From: Plantago major
Lineage: Eukaryota; Streptophyta; Magnoliopsida; Lamiales; Plantaginaceae
Assembly: GCA_026545765.1 (NCBI GenBank)
Contig: CM048839.1
Location: 59,083,677 to 59,147,676 of the forward strand
Length of the DNA: 64,000 nt
Direction: 5' to 3'
This document shows positions 33,598 to 44,480 of the stretch, in pieces. Every line of letters begins with the position of its first letter. Within the stretch, counting starts at the first letter, position 1. The position numbers and the translations under genes were made by a program. The notes below the pieces were generated by a model. That model saw only the letters and a program-made list of their open reading frames with translations, had not been told where the DNA came from and did no database searches.

Positions 33598-35212
33598 TGT
33601 TAGGAATATCTGTTTAGATTTTGATCAGCAACCTAATGACTTATCTTAGCTCAGAAAGGTGATTAGTACTCTTGGTTCACTTGAACACTGTAAAAGAGGA
33701 ACTCACTAAGTATGATAGTCTTGCCAATCTTGAATAGGACGTTAGGTCTCGAAATGTAACTTTTATTTTCTGAAGAATACCAAGAAAAAGGCATCCAGCA
33801 GGAAAAGTTCAACGGATTTGAAGATTTGAAGACTGCACAAGATTGTTGGAGACAAGGGTTTTTCAGATACCTATGTCTAGATATTTTGAAGAAACAAGTG
33901 TTTCAAAACACAAGTGTTGCGAAAGATATCTGAGATTAAAAGGTTTATGAGACGAGGAAAGTGCCCACAGATATCTACACTCAGATACCTTGGACATAAA
34001 ATATGCTTCTGGAAAAGAAATATATAATAACATGTTGTTTCAACAAAGTGGTATCTGGAGCTGTGATGATCTCTGGAAAAGAACGTGCAAAGCCTCAGAA
34101 AGCTTGTATAGTTTCATTGGCACTACAGGACAAAGTATAGTACAGTACATTAAATGCGCGGACAGAAATGTCTGAACAAAAATGGTAGATTCTGAAGAAG
34201 AAGACAAACCTGCAACAGTACTATACTCAGATATCAATAGTTTGAATTTGATTTAAGCCTAACGGATACTATTGAAACGGCACTCAAATTCATCTATAAA
34301 TATCAACACTTAAACTGCTTGAAAACACACAACACAGAACTACATACTGAATATTCTCACAAGCTCTCTCAAGCAAACTACTTACCATCAAGCTTTCTGT
34401 TGCGACCAAAGCTCTTGATTCTAAGTAGCACAAAAGTTCTAAGTGTCCTGATCCTTAACGAGCATTGTTATTTTTGAAAGAGTTGAACTAAGATTTCATA
34501 TCTGAGTTTCATTCTCTTGAACACTTATCATAGGCTTGGGTCAGTAGAGAATAAGATACCATACATTGCAAAGTGTATTAAGTATACTTGATTCATAGAG
34601 CTATCTGAATAACTGAACAAGTTATTAAAGAAGCTCACCTGACAATTTACCTTACCCAACACCTTAAACGGCGTGGAGTACAGGAAGTACTTGGTTAGGG
34701 AAACTACAGAATAACTCCAAGGTTATTGAGCATAGGAAGTACTTAGTTTTGGAAACTAAGGAACAGCTCGAAATGTTTCTGAGTACAGGAAGTACTTGGC
34801 TGTGAAAGCCGGGGAATAACTCAGGGGGAACACTTAGTTGGGAACCTAGTGTATTTAGGAATCAAGAGAAGATATCTGTAAGGTTACCTCATTTATCTAT
34901 CTTAGTGGATTCTAGGTCTGATAATGGCCGAAGTGGATTAGTTGAAGGCTTACGCCACCTTCAGATACCACTATAAAAAGACTTGTGTTATTTACTTTCT
35001 GCAGTTTATTACTTGCTTTAATTATCTTGCAAAGTACTTACACTTATCTTGCTGAGCACGTGCACTTATCACAGAAAAGTCTTCCGCTCTCTGAAATTAA
35101 GTATCAGATATCTTCACAGATATCTGAGAAACTGTGTTTATCGACAAATGTTTTAAAAGACTATTCACCCCCCCCCCCTTAGTCTTTTACTTTGCCGATA
35201 TCTGGACCAACA
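33598..35212 (+). repeat. 3' LTR of element A
   Basis: TGTTAGGAATATC to GGACCAACA, about 1.6 kb. TATA candidates at 34295-34302 and 34972-34980, stem-loop trio near 34674-34820, C-tract hairpin 35155-35188. It is followed at once by element X sequence. Confidence 0.93.
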
Positions 35213-35670
35213 GAATGCTCTTCTTTGAAGCTGACATTCTATGAGCCCATTGAGTGGTAGACTTCCAACTACTGTGTAGAACTCCCAAAGAAATTGCATT
35301 GGGTTTTCAGTCGTGTTCCCGCAGAAGTGCGGTAGTTGGTTCAGGTTAGTGCCCTTTAGGTCATACTCTCTTGCAATTCTCTCAAGATATATGTCGAGGT
35401 TTGCGGTGTAAATCTCTGCATAACATAGTCGCGCATGGGTCTGTCTTCTTCATCAATTAGTTCTAACCTTGCGTGGTTATCCCTTCTTATGTTCTAATAT
35501 AATCTTAGTCTTTTCTCGTCTATCCTTAGCCTTTCACGTTCTAGTTCTTCTCTCTCAGTTTTAATCTTGAGATGAACCTTCAGCAGCTCTTCAAGTTTGC
35601 ACATCGGAACGTATCCAGGGTGAGTCTCATTGCAAGTGTCTTCTCTTCTTGCTTTAATAGGCAATTCCAT
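35213..35670 (-). pseudogene. gag: Ty3/gypsy-type gag, N-terminal part (element X)
   Basis: The ATG at 35668-35670 opens MELPIKARREDT, a charged helix (KTEREELERERLRIDEKR), then a stop near 35494. In the same frame come RPMRDYVMQRF, a second stop, and then, in another frame, LPHFCGNTTENPMQFLWEF and a short stretch ending at A. A 'GE(N/D)...PxxFLxEF' block is typical of plant gypsy gag. The gene is decayed by stops as well as by the insertion. Confidence 0.6.
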
Positions 35671-35969
35671 GCTTTTCCTATTTAGTATGAACACAAACAA
35701 ACGACTATCGCAGAACGTATAGAAAATATTATAAAGATAATAAACAGAAATCTAAGGTTACTTGTTTTTGGATTTTTTAATAAGAAAACAAACTAATACG
35801 AAAAAGAAAATATTTTTGGATATTTTTCTGTGGAGATCGATTCCGACAGGATACATATAATTGTTTTGGGTTTATGCTATACTAATTAAATGGCAGTGCG
35901 TAAATTAAACAGCGAAAGAAAGATTTCAACTTATCTCGGGCGATCGAAACTTGCTTAAGCGGTCTAGTG

Positions 35970-35989
35970 TCCCCGGCAGCTGCGCCAAA
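35970..35989 (-). other. Primer-binding site of element X
   Basis: On the minus strand TTTGGCGCAGCTGCCGGGGA follows the LTR end. It resembles the Asp-tRNA site used by several plant gypsy lineages (TGGCGC then TGCCGGGGA match, with the middle three bases different). Confidence 0.55.
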
Positions 35990-35992
35990 TTT

Positions 35993-37372
35993 TGATGTGC
36001 ACTCACAGATTTTGATTTTCGTTGTAGAACCTCTAATCCTTAAATACAATCAAGATTAAATTTATAAGTCGGAAGTCCTCAAATCCACATTTTATAGCGG
36101 AAAGCTGACTCGGAATGTCGTTCTCCACGGACACTTAGCATAGGAACAAGCAAATATCGTATTTAAATTGCGTGCAGAAAGTAAATAGAATGATTGCAGA
36201 TAGATTGAATTGATCACAGTAAACCATAATTGAATTGTTGTAAATCGATGATGAAAAGTTGTAAAGGATCTCGGACCTCCGTTTGCAATGCTACTCCCAA
36301 GTTCCTAGTTAAAATCTTACGCAATTACCTCTAACGACAGCAGGACATAATACTAAAAACTGAGGCACAGTCAGTACCAGTACCCCTACTCAGTTCATTG
36401 AAACTACTGGGTCACTCAGCAGAACATCTCACCACGAAGGATGTATTGAGTTGTATAACCACGATTTATGTCAAATAACTATTCCATTAATATATCACGG
36501 TATGTAAAGAAGTAGCAAAAGAAGAGTTACGGCGGTTTGCCTTACAAGAGAAAGTTAGCCACTCATAGTATTCAGACAGAAATAAAAAAGAACAAGAAAG
36601 AATGAAGAAGAAGAAGAAGAAGAAGAAGAAGAAGAAGAAGAAGAAGAAGAAGAAGAAGAAGAAGAAGAAGAAGCTTAGTCTCTGATGTCTTCATGCTGCT
36701 TCTAGGGTTTCCTCCTTCTACGTGCCTGACGGCCAGCAGTTTTGGTGTTTCACTTCCTCGAGGACTGGTTCTCTCCCAGGAGAGCTGCTTTCTGAGCGGT
36801 TTAGAATTATGAGACCCCTAAGGTCTTATTTATACTTGAAAATCCGAGCTCTGGCCGCCATTAATCATTCAAGAAGGTTTAGGAAGGCGGGATCTGGCCT
36901 AACTGGCCAGGCAAATGGCCCAGGAGAAATCAGACTCTTCATTGCGGTCCCCTGTGGACCGCAAAGAGGCCTTCTGCGGTCCCCTGTGGGCCGCCATCTT
37001 CGATTTCTGCAGATTTGAATCTGTTTTATTCGTTTTTCAATTTCGGGCTTCGTAACTTCGTTTCCTTGAAAAGTGGTCTTCTACAATGTTGTTGCATCTT
37101 CAATTATGTTCGCATTGGTTTGTCTCATGACATGTTTTGACTCCTCAAACTCCGTACAACGGTCAATCTGGCGTATTCGCTTAACCTTCTCGATTTCGCA
37201 CAATTATGTCGTTTTCGCACCTGAAATCGTGCAATTCCTCAAAAAATGCGATCATGACCTACAAAATACACACGATGTTGGTATTTGACCATAAAACAAA
37301 ACTAATATTGAATCTACAGCAAAAAACGAGGGTCTAAAAGCATGCTATATCGCACATTTCATTGTCACATCA
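35993..37372 (-). repeat. LTR of element X
   Basis: About 1.38 kb, bounded by the inverted ends TGATGTG and CACATCA. It lies next to the primer site on one side and copia D on the other. It contains a long GAA repeat. No gene. The matching LTR would be left of the window. Confidence 0.65.
36604..36674 (+). repeat. (GAA)n microsatellite
   Basis: About 23 uninterrupted GAA units in the X LTR. Such a purine run can form triplex DNA. Length variation is expected. Confidence 0.9.
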
Positions 37373-38109
37373 ATTGCTAAGATACCTATGAGCATTGAAA
37401 CCAAGATTACCAATACTGAATTTGATAAGAATGTTGAAGAACACAAGTATAGGAAACTATTTGGGTCTCTACTATACCTCACAGCAAGCAGACCAAATAT
37501 TCAATATGCAGTTGGTGTGTGCATGTTTTGAAACAAATCCAATGAAATCATACTACAACATTGCTATGAAAATTCTAAGGTATGTTAAAAGTACAGTAGA
37601 AGTTGGATTGTGGAATCAAAGGAGAGTGGCTTGAGTTTAGTTGACTATTCAAATGCTGACTATGCTGGATCATTGCTAGATAGAAAAGTAACTCAGGAAC
37701 TTGTCAATTCCTTGGTGCTAGATTAATATCATGGTTCAGCTAGAAATAAAACTCAATTGCCACATCAACAACTGAAGTAGAGTATATTTCTGCTGGGTGT
37801 TGTGCTTGACAAATCTTGTGGATACAACAACAACTCAAGGACTATGAGATCAATGAAGAGAAAACTCTCATTTTCTGTGAAAACAAAAGTTATATTGCCA
37901 TAACTCAGAATCCTAAGTTCCATGCAAGAAAAAAGCACATTGATGATAGAAACCACTTCATTAGAGACCATGTTGAAAAAGGCAATTTTGAAATACTCAA
38001 GATTGGTATAGAAGATCAATTTGCAGATATCTTCACAAAACCCCTGCAAAAGAGCAGATTCCTAACTTGAAGACATAGTCTTGGGTTAATGGAATTGCCA
38101 AGGTGCTAA
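37373..38109 (+). pseudogene. pol: pol fragment of D (RT end and RNase H)
   Basis: Starts inside RT at AKIPMSIETKI and runs through LLYLTASRPNIQYAVGV, YSNADYAGS-like RNase H residues and FCENKSYIAITQNPKFHARKKH to TAA 38107-38109. At least four frameshifts or stops (near 37528, 37620, 37690 and 37743) break it. In the first RNase H block the Asp of SDADY reads Asn. Confidence 0.8.
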
Positions 38110-38986
38110 ATTGGTCACTGAGACGGAAACTCAGTAAGCCAAAAGAGAACGAAAAAGGCTTTCTGAAAGGAAAGGTACATTAAAGAGAGAAAAAGATATA
38201 TGAGACAGGCACTCAGATATCAAAGGTAAAGTGAGAAATTGAGCAAAAGAAGTATCTGAGACGGGTACTCAGATACCGTGGCAAAGAGTAAAAAGGTGAT
38301 CTTAGAAATCTGAGACGAGAACTTAGATATCAAGAGAATCATTTAGTAAGGGGGGAACACGAAAGAGAAATGTAGTACAACTGTCAGAAGTCAACTAATC
38401 TCTTGTGTTTTGTATTTTTCCATTCTAGTGAAAACTACAAACAGATCAAAGGCTAAACTCAATAAGATCATATATCGATTTGTCCCTTAGTTACACAAAA
38501 TAAGACATGACTCGGATAGCTAGTCGCCAAATTTCATTAATTGGGCACAATTACATGTGTTAATTGTGATAATTGCTGAGAAAGCAATCCAAACCTTTGA
38601 AAAATATGACGTTCCAAATTTAATGGCCAACATGAGTCTCGGAAAGTTAGTGGACTGTAAAAACAGATCATGGCCCACTAGCATTTAATGCAAAGGCTGT
38701 TTTTCACCCATGCCTCAATGCAAGTACACAGATACATATACACAAAATCAATTTGTGTGTATTTTTCTGTTGAGATTACATTGCTATATAAAGAGGATTT
38801 TGGCAAAAACAAACACTTTTGCCTAATCCCACATTCGATCTTGCACAAAAATAGCAAAAACTCTCTACGTTTTCTGCAAATTTCTCTACTAATTCACTGT
38901 TTCTTGTTTAGTTTTTCTGCAAAGAATTACTAACCAGATTCCATAAACCCTTCTCGTTTTTCAAAAACTCTACTTCGATATAAGAG
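38110..38986 (+). promoter_or_regulatory. D spacer: hairpins and candidate ORF3 promoter
   Basis: No ORF. Hairpins lie at about 38195-38335, including one perfect 9-bp stem GTATCTGAG/CTCAGATAC around ACGGGTA (near 38252-38276). TATATAAA at 38785-38792 lies about 200 bases before the ORF3 ATG and is a near-consensus TATA box. Confidence 0.55.
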
Positions 38987-39766
38987 ATGGCTCCAAAATG
39001 CACAACTGCTCAGAAATCCGAAGTCTCCACTTCTAGTACTATTGCAAAGCACGCACCAATCTTGGTTATCACCAACAATAGACTTGCCGTAGATTTCAAC
39101 CCAGAGCACTGGTCTTCCAACAACATGATGGTTTGGGGAGGCGCACTCGTTGATGAATATAAGGTGGGTGCTGCAAAGAACCCATCTGATGCACAGTTTG
39201 CCCGTGATAAGCTTGAAAAGGCAAAAATCAAGGAGTTTTGCTCTGCTCTTCCCAATGGTGTATCTTCTGTGGATGTTTTGGAGTTTTACAACAACTTCAA
39301 AATTATGACAAGTGTTGTTGATGGCACTGAGAGAGTGTCAATAAAAAAAAAGGTCCAAGGGTTAGAAATTTACCTGGACTATGTGTCTTTCAGTAAACAC
39401 TTTGGGTTACCTACCCAAGGTGATGATTTTGTGTTAAATGCAAATGATGAAGTCCTTTATGAAGGAGTCAAGAATCTATACAGTGATGTACACGATATTG
39501 ATGTTTTTGGAATTCCTACTGACTTCCAACTCACATCCATCAGAAGAAGTCATCTAGTGGAGCACTGGAATATGATGGCTCTCATACTCCACAGATGCTT
39601 TGATTCTATTCAAGGAGGAGCTGACCAAATTAGCTTGGAGAGATGGATGATCATGTTTGTGCTTAGCAAGCATGATGAAAGGCTGGAAAACCCCTTCAAC
39701 TGGGGAAAGTATGCCTTTATGAAGTTTGTTGACAAGGTTCAAAACATTGAGCCCACTATTGTCAAG
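38987..39766 (+). pseudogene. ORF3 exon 1 fragment of D
   Basis: About 260 codons open from ATG 38987 until the F insertion. Same order as B and E: NNRLAVDFNPEHW, WGGALVDEY, LEFYNNF, KKVQGLEIYLDYVSF, FDSIQGGADQISLERWM, ENPFNWGKYAFMKF. It differs from A, B and E at many residues, yet this stretch has no stop or frameshift. It is truncated, hence a pseudogene. Confidence 0.75.
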
Positions 39767-40248
39767 TGTTGGTCCAGATAACGACAAAGTAAAAGACTAG
39801 AGGGGGTGGGGGGCGGGTTGAATAGACTTTTAAAACTTTTGACGATAAAACAGTTTCTCAGATATGTGTGATGATATTTGATACTTATATTCGGAGAGCG
39901 GAAGACTTTCTATGTGATAAGTGCACGTGCTTTCCAAGATATAAGTGTGTAAATACTCATCAAGGTAAATAAGGCAAATAATAAGTTGCAGTAAGTAAAT
40001 AACACAAATCTTTATAGTGGTATCTGAGGGTGGCGTAATCCCTCAACTAATCCACTCCCCCTTTCTCAGGACTTGAAATTCACTAAGATAGATATTGAGT
40101 TCTCCTGACAATAATCCTATCACTTGATTTCCTTTTACACTAGTTTCCCAGCCAAGTGTTCCCCCTGAGTTATTCCTCGGCTTTCTCAACCAAGTACTTC
40201 ATATACTTCGAAACCTTTGAGCTATTCCTTAGTTTTCCAAACTAAGTA
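39767..40248 (-). repeat. 3' LTR of F, outer part
   Basis: Inverted LTR starting TGTTGGTCCAGATAACG (the complement of the LTR end) and broken by E at aagta. It contains the C-tract hairpin and the inverted TATAAAG-type box near 40010. Confidence 0.9.
40244..40248. repeat. Target-site duplication of E, left
   Basis: aagta, identical to 56239-56243. Removing E restores a continuous F LTR. Confidence 0.93.
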
Positions 40249-41876
40249 TGTTAGGAATATCTGTTTAGATTTTGATCAGCAACCTAATGACTTATCTTAG
40301 CTCAGAAAGGTGAATAGTACTCTTAGTTCACTTGAACACTGTAAAAGAGGAAACTCACTAAGTATGATAGTCTAGCAAATCTTGTATAGGATGTTAGGGC
40401 TCGAAATGTAATTTTTATTTTCTGAAGAAGACCAAGAAGTAGGTATCCAGCAGGAAAAGTTCAACGAATTTGAAGATTTGAAGACTGCACAAGATTGCTG
40501 AAGACAAGGGTTTATCAGATACCTATGTCCAGATATCTTGAAGAAACAAGTGTTTCGAAACACACAAGGTGCAAAAGAGATCTGAGCATAAAAGGTTTCT
40601 GAGACGTGGAAAGTGCCCACAGATATCTACAGTCAGATACCTTGGACATAAAATATGCTTCTGAGAAAGAAACATATTATAACAAGTTGCTTAAACAAGT
40701 GGTTTCCGGAGCTATGATGATCTCAGGAAAAGAACATGCAAAGTTTCAGAAAACTCTAATTGTATAAAGATCTCTGATACCATGCATAGTTCCGTTGGCA
40801 CTACAGGACAAAATATAGTACAGTGCATTAAATGCACAGATAGAAATGTCTGAACAAAAACGGTAGCTCTGAAGAAGAAGACTAACCTGCTACAGTACTA
40901 TATTCAGATATCAATAGTTTCAATTTGATTTAATCCTAACGGATACTACTCAAACGGCACTCAAATTCATCTATAAATATCAACACTTAGACTGCTTCAG
41001 AACACACCTTAGAACACACTGAACTTCAAGAATACTCACACAAGCGCTCTCAAGCAAACTACTTACCTTCAAGCTTTCTGTTGCGACCAAAGCTCTTGAT
41101 TCTAAGTAGCACAAAAGTTCTATGTGTCCTGATCCTTAATGAGCATTGTTATCTGTGAAAGAGTCTAAGATTTCATATCTAAGTTTCATTCTCTTGAACA
41201 CTTACCATAGACTTGGGTCAGTAGAGAACAAGATACCATACATTGCAAAGTGTATTAAGTATACTTGATTCACAGAGCTATCTGAATAACTGAACAAGTT
41301 ATTAAAGAAGCTCAGCTGACAAACAAACCTAAAACCAACACTATATACGGCGTGGAGTACAGGAAGTATTTAGTTTGAGAAACTAAGGAATAACTCCAAG
41401 GTTGCTGAGCACAGGAAGTACTTAGCTTGGGAAGCTAAGAAATAGCTCAAAAAGGTTTCTGAGTACAGGAAGTACTTGGCTGTGGAAGCCGGGGAATAAC
41501 TCAGGGGAAACACTTGGTTGTGAACCTTGTGCTTTTAGGAATCTAAGAAAAGATATCTGTAAGGTTTCCTCATTTATATTAGTGGATTCTAGGTCTGAGA
41601 AAGACCGAAGTGGATTAGTTGAAGGATTACGCCACCTTCAGATACCACTATAAAAAGACGTGTTATTTACTTTCTGCAGTTTATTACTTGTTTTACTTAT
41701 ATTGCAAAGTAATTACACTTATCTTGCTGAACACGTGCACTTATCTCAGAAGTCTTCCGCTCTCTGAAATTAAGTATCAGATATCTGAGAAACTATGCTT
41801 ATCGACAAAAGTTTAAAAAAGACTATTCACCCCCTCCCCCCTCTAGTCTTTTACTTTGCCGTTATCTGGACCAACA
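40249..41876 (+). repeat. 5' LTR of element E
   Basis: TGTTAGGAATATC to GGACCAACA. TATA candidates at 40972-40979 and 41649-41657, stem-loop trio 41354-41502, C-tract hairpin 41817-41852 with 9-bp stem AAAAGACTA/TAGTCTTTT. Confidence 0.95.
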
Positions 41877-41878
41877 AG

Positions 41879-41890
41879 TGGTATCAGAGC
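41879..41890 (+). other. Primer-binding site of element E
   Basis: Perfect TGGTATCAGAGC two bases after the LTR. Confidence 0.93.
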
Positions 41891-41994
41891 AGGAGGTTCC
41901 CAAGCCTTCTGCACTGAACCTAGATCCTAGATAAGTGCCCACAAACTGCTTTTCACCTACACTTGATTCGTTTGTTTAGTGTGTTTGCTGCAGG

Positions 41995-44480
41995 ATGTCT
42001 TTAAGTGATGCCCCAATTCTCAACCTAGAACAACATGATGCTCCACCTAGAAGCCATCAGTGATGAAATGATTGAAGTAATAAAGAATGGCCCAATAGTC
42101 ATTCAACAACTCAAGCAAGTCATAGAGGTTTCTAATGGTAGAGACAGAGAACAAAGTGATAGGTCTTCACAGACAGATACATCAACCAGTGGGACACCTG
42201 CCAGTTAAGTTATTTACGAACCAAAGCCCAGAGACCTCTGGACATCGGAAGATGCCAAGAGAAATAGATTGGATGGGCAGGCTCGTAATATCATCATACG
42301 TTCTACTCCAGAGCACATACAGTGTAAACTGTGGGGTGCAAAAACGGCGAAAGTGGCACAGCTTGATTGAAGAAATCTGCGGCCTTTGAAAAACAAAGGA
42401 AAATAAGTTTGAAGTTTTGAAGCTAAAATTCCAAAACTTCAAACAAGGTCCCATAGAGACTCTTGAAGAACTAGATTTCCGGTTTACAACACTCATGAGT
42501 GACATGGCTGCACTTGGTGAAAGTAATAGATATACCCAGTCAGAAAAGATTAAAACCATTGTGAGAAGTCTAAATCATAACTGGGAACACAAAAAGTTTT
42601 TCTACTTTAACCAAGGAATGCCAGATATCACTCCTGTGGAACTTTTCTCTCACCTTGCCACTGTTGACTATGAGACAACTCAAAGGGAACAAACAACTGA
42701 GAAGTTGCAGAGTGTTGCTCTAGTTGCTCAAGGAACTTCTGAAAAGAAGAAAGGGAAGGATGTGACTGAGGATGCTCTTACTGTAAAGAAAATGGGAAAA
42801 TATGTCAGTCGAGAAATTGAGAGAAGAAAAGCCAAAGAGAAGCTGAAAAAGCATCTAGGCTCAAACTATCACCAGTACAAAAATATGCAAAGCTCGCTGA
42901 ACAAGCCGGCTCAGAAAGCATCAAGTACTGAGGAAGCAGAAATTGGAAATGATATTTGTTTCTATTGTCAGAAACCTGGTCATTTCAAGAAGGATTGTTC
43001 TGCCTTCAACAAATCTAAGACAGGTGACAAGAAAGATAAAAGAATCTTCAAAAGAAGTCAAAGAGCTATGCTCACTGAAGAAAGGAAAAAGATTCAACTC
43101 CAACTGAATGCTCTAGATATTAAGTCTGATTCTGAGGATGAGGATTCAGATGATTCCACACTACTTCTCCAGAAATATGCGGTGTTTCTCATGAAGTAAT
43201 TGACTTTGGTCAAAAGAAGAAAGAAGTGTGTGGAATGGCTGAAGAAATCTTCCCAGATATCTCCAACATTGAACCTTGTCTAATGGCTAATGAGGTAACA
43301 CATACTTCCTGTTATACTTATGAAAGTGATGACGAAGGAATCAAAGAACTGGAAAATCTCATAAAAGAAATTGATCTTTACAAAAGAGAATTTCTAACGT
43401 TCCGAGCTAGAGCCGAAAATTTCGAAGAAGAAAAGAATTCTCTTGGAAAGGAAAATTCTAAATTGATCAAGATATCTGAGAAAAAGGATGCTGAAAATTC
43501 ATTTCTCAAGGCTCAGATATCTGAGACCGAAAAGTCACATAAAGAAGCAATGGCAAATCTTCAAAAGAAATGTGAAGGTCTTCTTTTTGAAATTAAGGTA
43601 CTCAAAAAGAAAGAACTATCCTTTCAATCTTATGCCAAAGCTAGTGACACTCTTCATGAAGTACAATCTTATTTAAGAGATCCTTCAGAATAGAGAGGAC
43701 TTGGGCTGGACACACACACAGATAGTTCCACCACTCTAAATAAGAGTAATGAAGGACTAACATTCGTCAGTGCTCAGCAAGGTGATTCCCAAACAATCTA
43801 TGATGTCGATTGAGCTAAGATTGTTGACAAAGGAGAGGCAGTTGCGACCAAGCCTTTGTGGGAAAAACAAGTCCAAAAGAAAAATGTGGGAATGTCACTG
43901 AAAAGAAACATAACATTGAGAAGTGCAATTACCCACAGTGCTATGTCTCTCAAAAAGGAAAAATTGCAGGAGCTGGCAAATTTTCTAATGTCACATTTTC
44001 TGGAAAGAAAATTGATCATCCAGAGACTAGCAAAGCTGCTGAGAAGAGATCTCAGACAGCATCAGGTGCTCGGAATTGTATTGGCTATAAACCCATCGGG
44101 AAACAACTTGCTCGCGAATACAAACAAGAGCAAGGACGATGGTTAAAAGCTAGAATTGCTCACAACAATTATCAGAACTGGAAGATAAATCAAGCCACTG
44201 AAAATCTGAATGCCAGGGCTAGAAGAAATCTGGCGAGGAAAGCTAAGTTCTTTGAAAAGGACTCGAAAGCGACAGGTATCAGAAAGCACCAAATGGAGCA
44301 CCTAGGAACACACCAAGGAAGAAAATAGTTCTTAACAACAATGATACTAATCATTTAACTAAGATTCCACCTTATGTTCTTGTCAGACAAAAAAATGTTC
44401 CTAGGAAATTCATTCAAAAATGGATTCCTACTGGAAGATTCTTTAATCAAGATGGTTCCATTGTTGGTATGAGAACCTAA
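41995..44480 (+). pseudogene. gag: gag of element E (broken)
   Basis: ATG 41995 (MSLSDAPIL) to the conserved TAA 44478-44480. The CCHC knuckle CFYCQKPGHFKKDC near 42957-42998 is intact. The E/K coiled coil and KCNYPQC tail follow. Lesions: a 20-base deletion with frameshift near 42027, a CAA-to-TAA stop near 42207, deletions near 42358 and 42390, a frameshift near 43160, in-frame TAG 43691-43693 (same place as A), and frameshifts near 43810, 43890 and 44250. Confidence 0.88.

Larger units (their letters stand above)
2497..35212 (+). mobile_element. Copia/SIRE-type element A, split by element B
   Basis: 5' LTR 2497-4125, primer site 4128-4139, gag-pol 4244-9872, spacer, ORF3 26666-33213, polypurine tract 33583-33597, 3' LTR 33598-35212. 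Copy B (minus) occupies 10153-26170 inside it, so A itself is about 16.7 kb, including a 1.1-kb secondary insertion at 29113-30202. The flanks are gaata and gaatg. The two LTRs differ at many scattered positions, clearly more than those of B or E, which fits A being older than the B it hosts. All three ORFs are broken. Confidence 0.9.
35213..37372 (-). mobile_element. Element X (Ty3/gypsy-type), 5' part
   Basis: In element order: LTR 37372 to 35993, primer site, about 300 bases of leader, then the start of gag, cut by copy A at 35213. Continued at 2496-1. X itself sits inside copia fragment D, whose sequence starts at 37373. Confidence 0.75.
37373..39766 (+). mobile_element. Copia/SIRE-type fragment D
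   Basis: End of RT, RNase H, spacer and the first part of ORF3 of a more diverged copy. It is cut on the left by X and on the right by the LTR of F. It is the oldest visible layer in this half of the window. Confidence 0.85.

Noticed and set aside
38688-38933. 81-residue ORF in the D spacer
   Set aside because: It lies in the leader and TATA block upstream of ORF3, is not conserved as protein in A, B or E, and has no recognisable motif.
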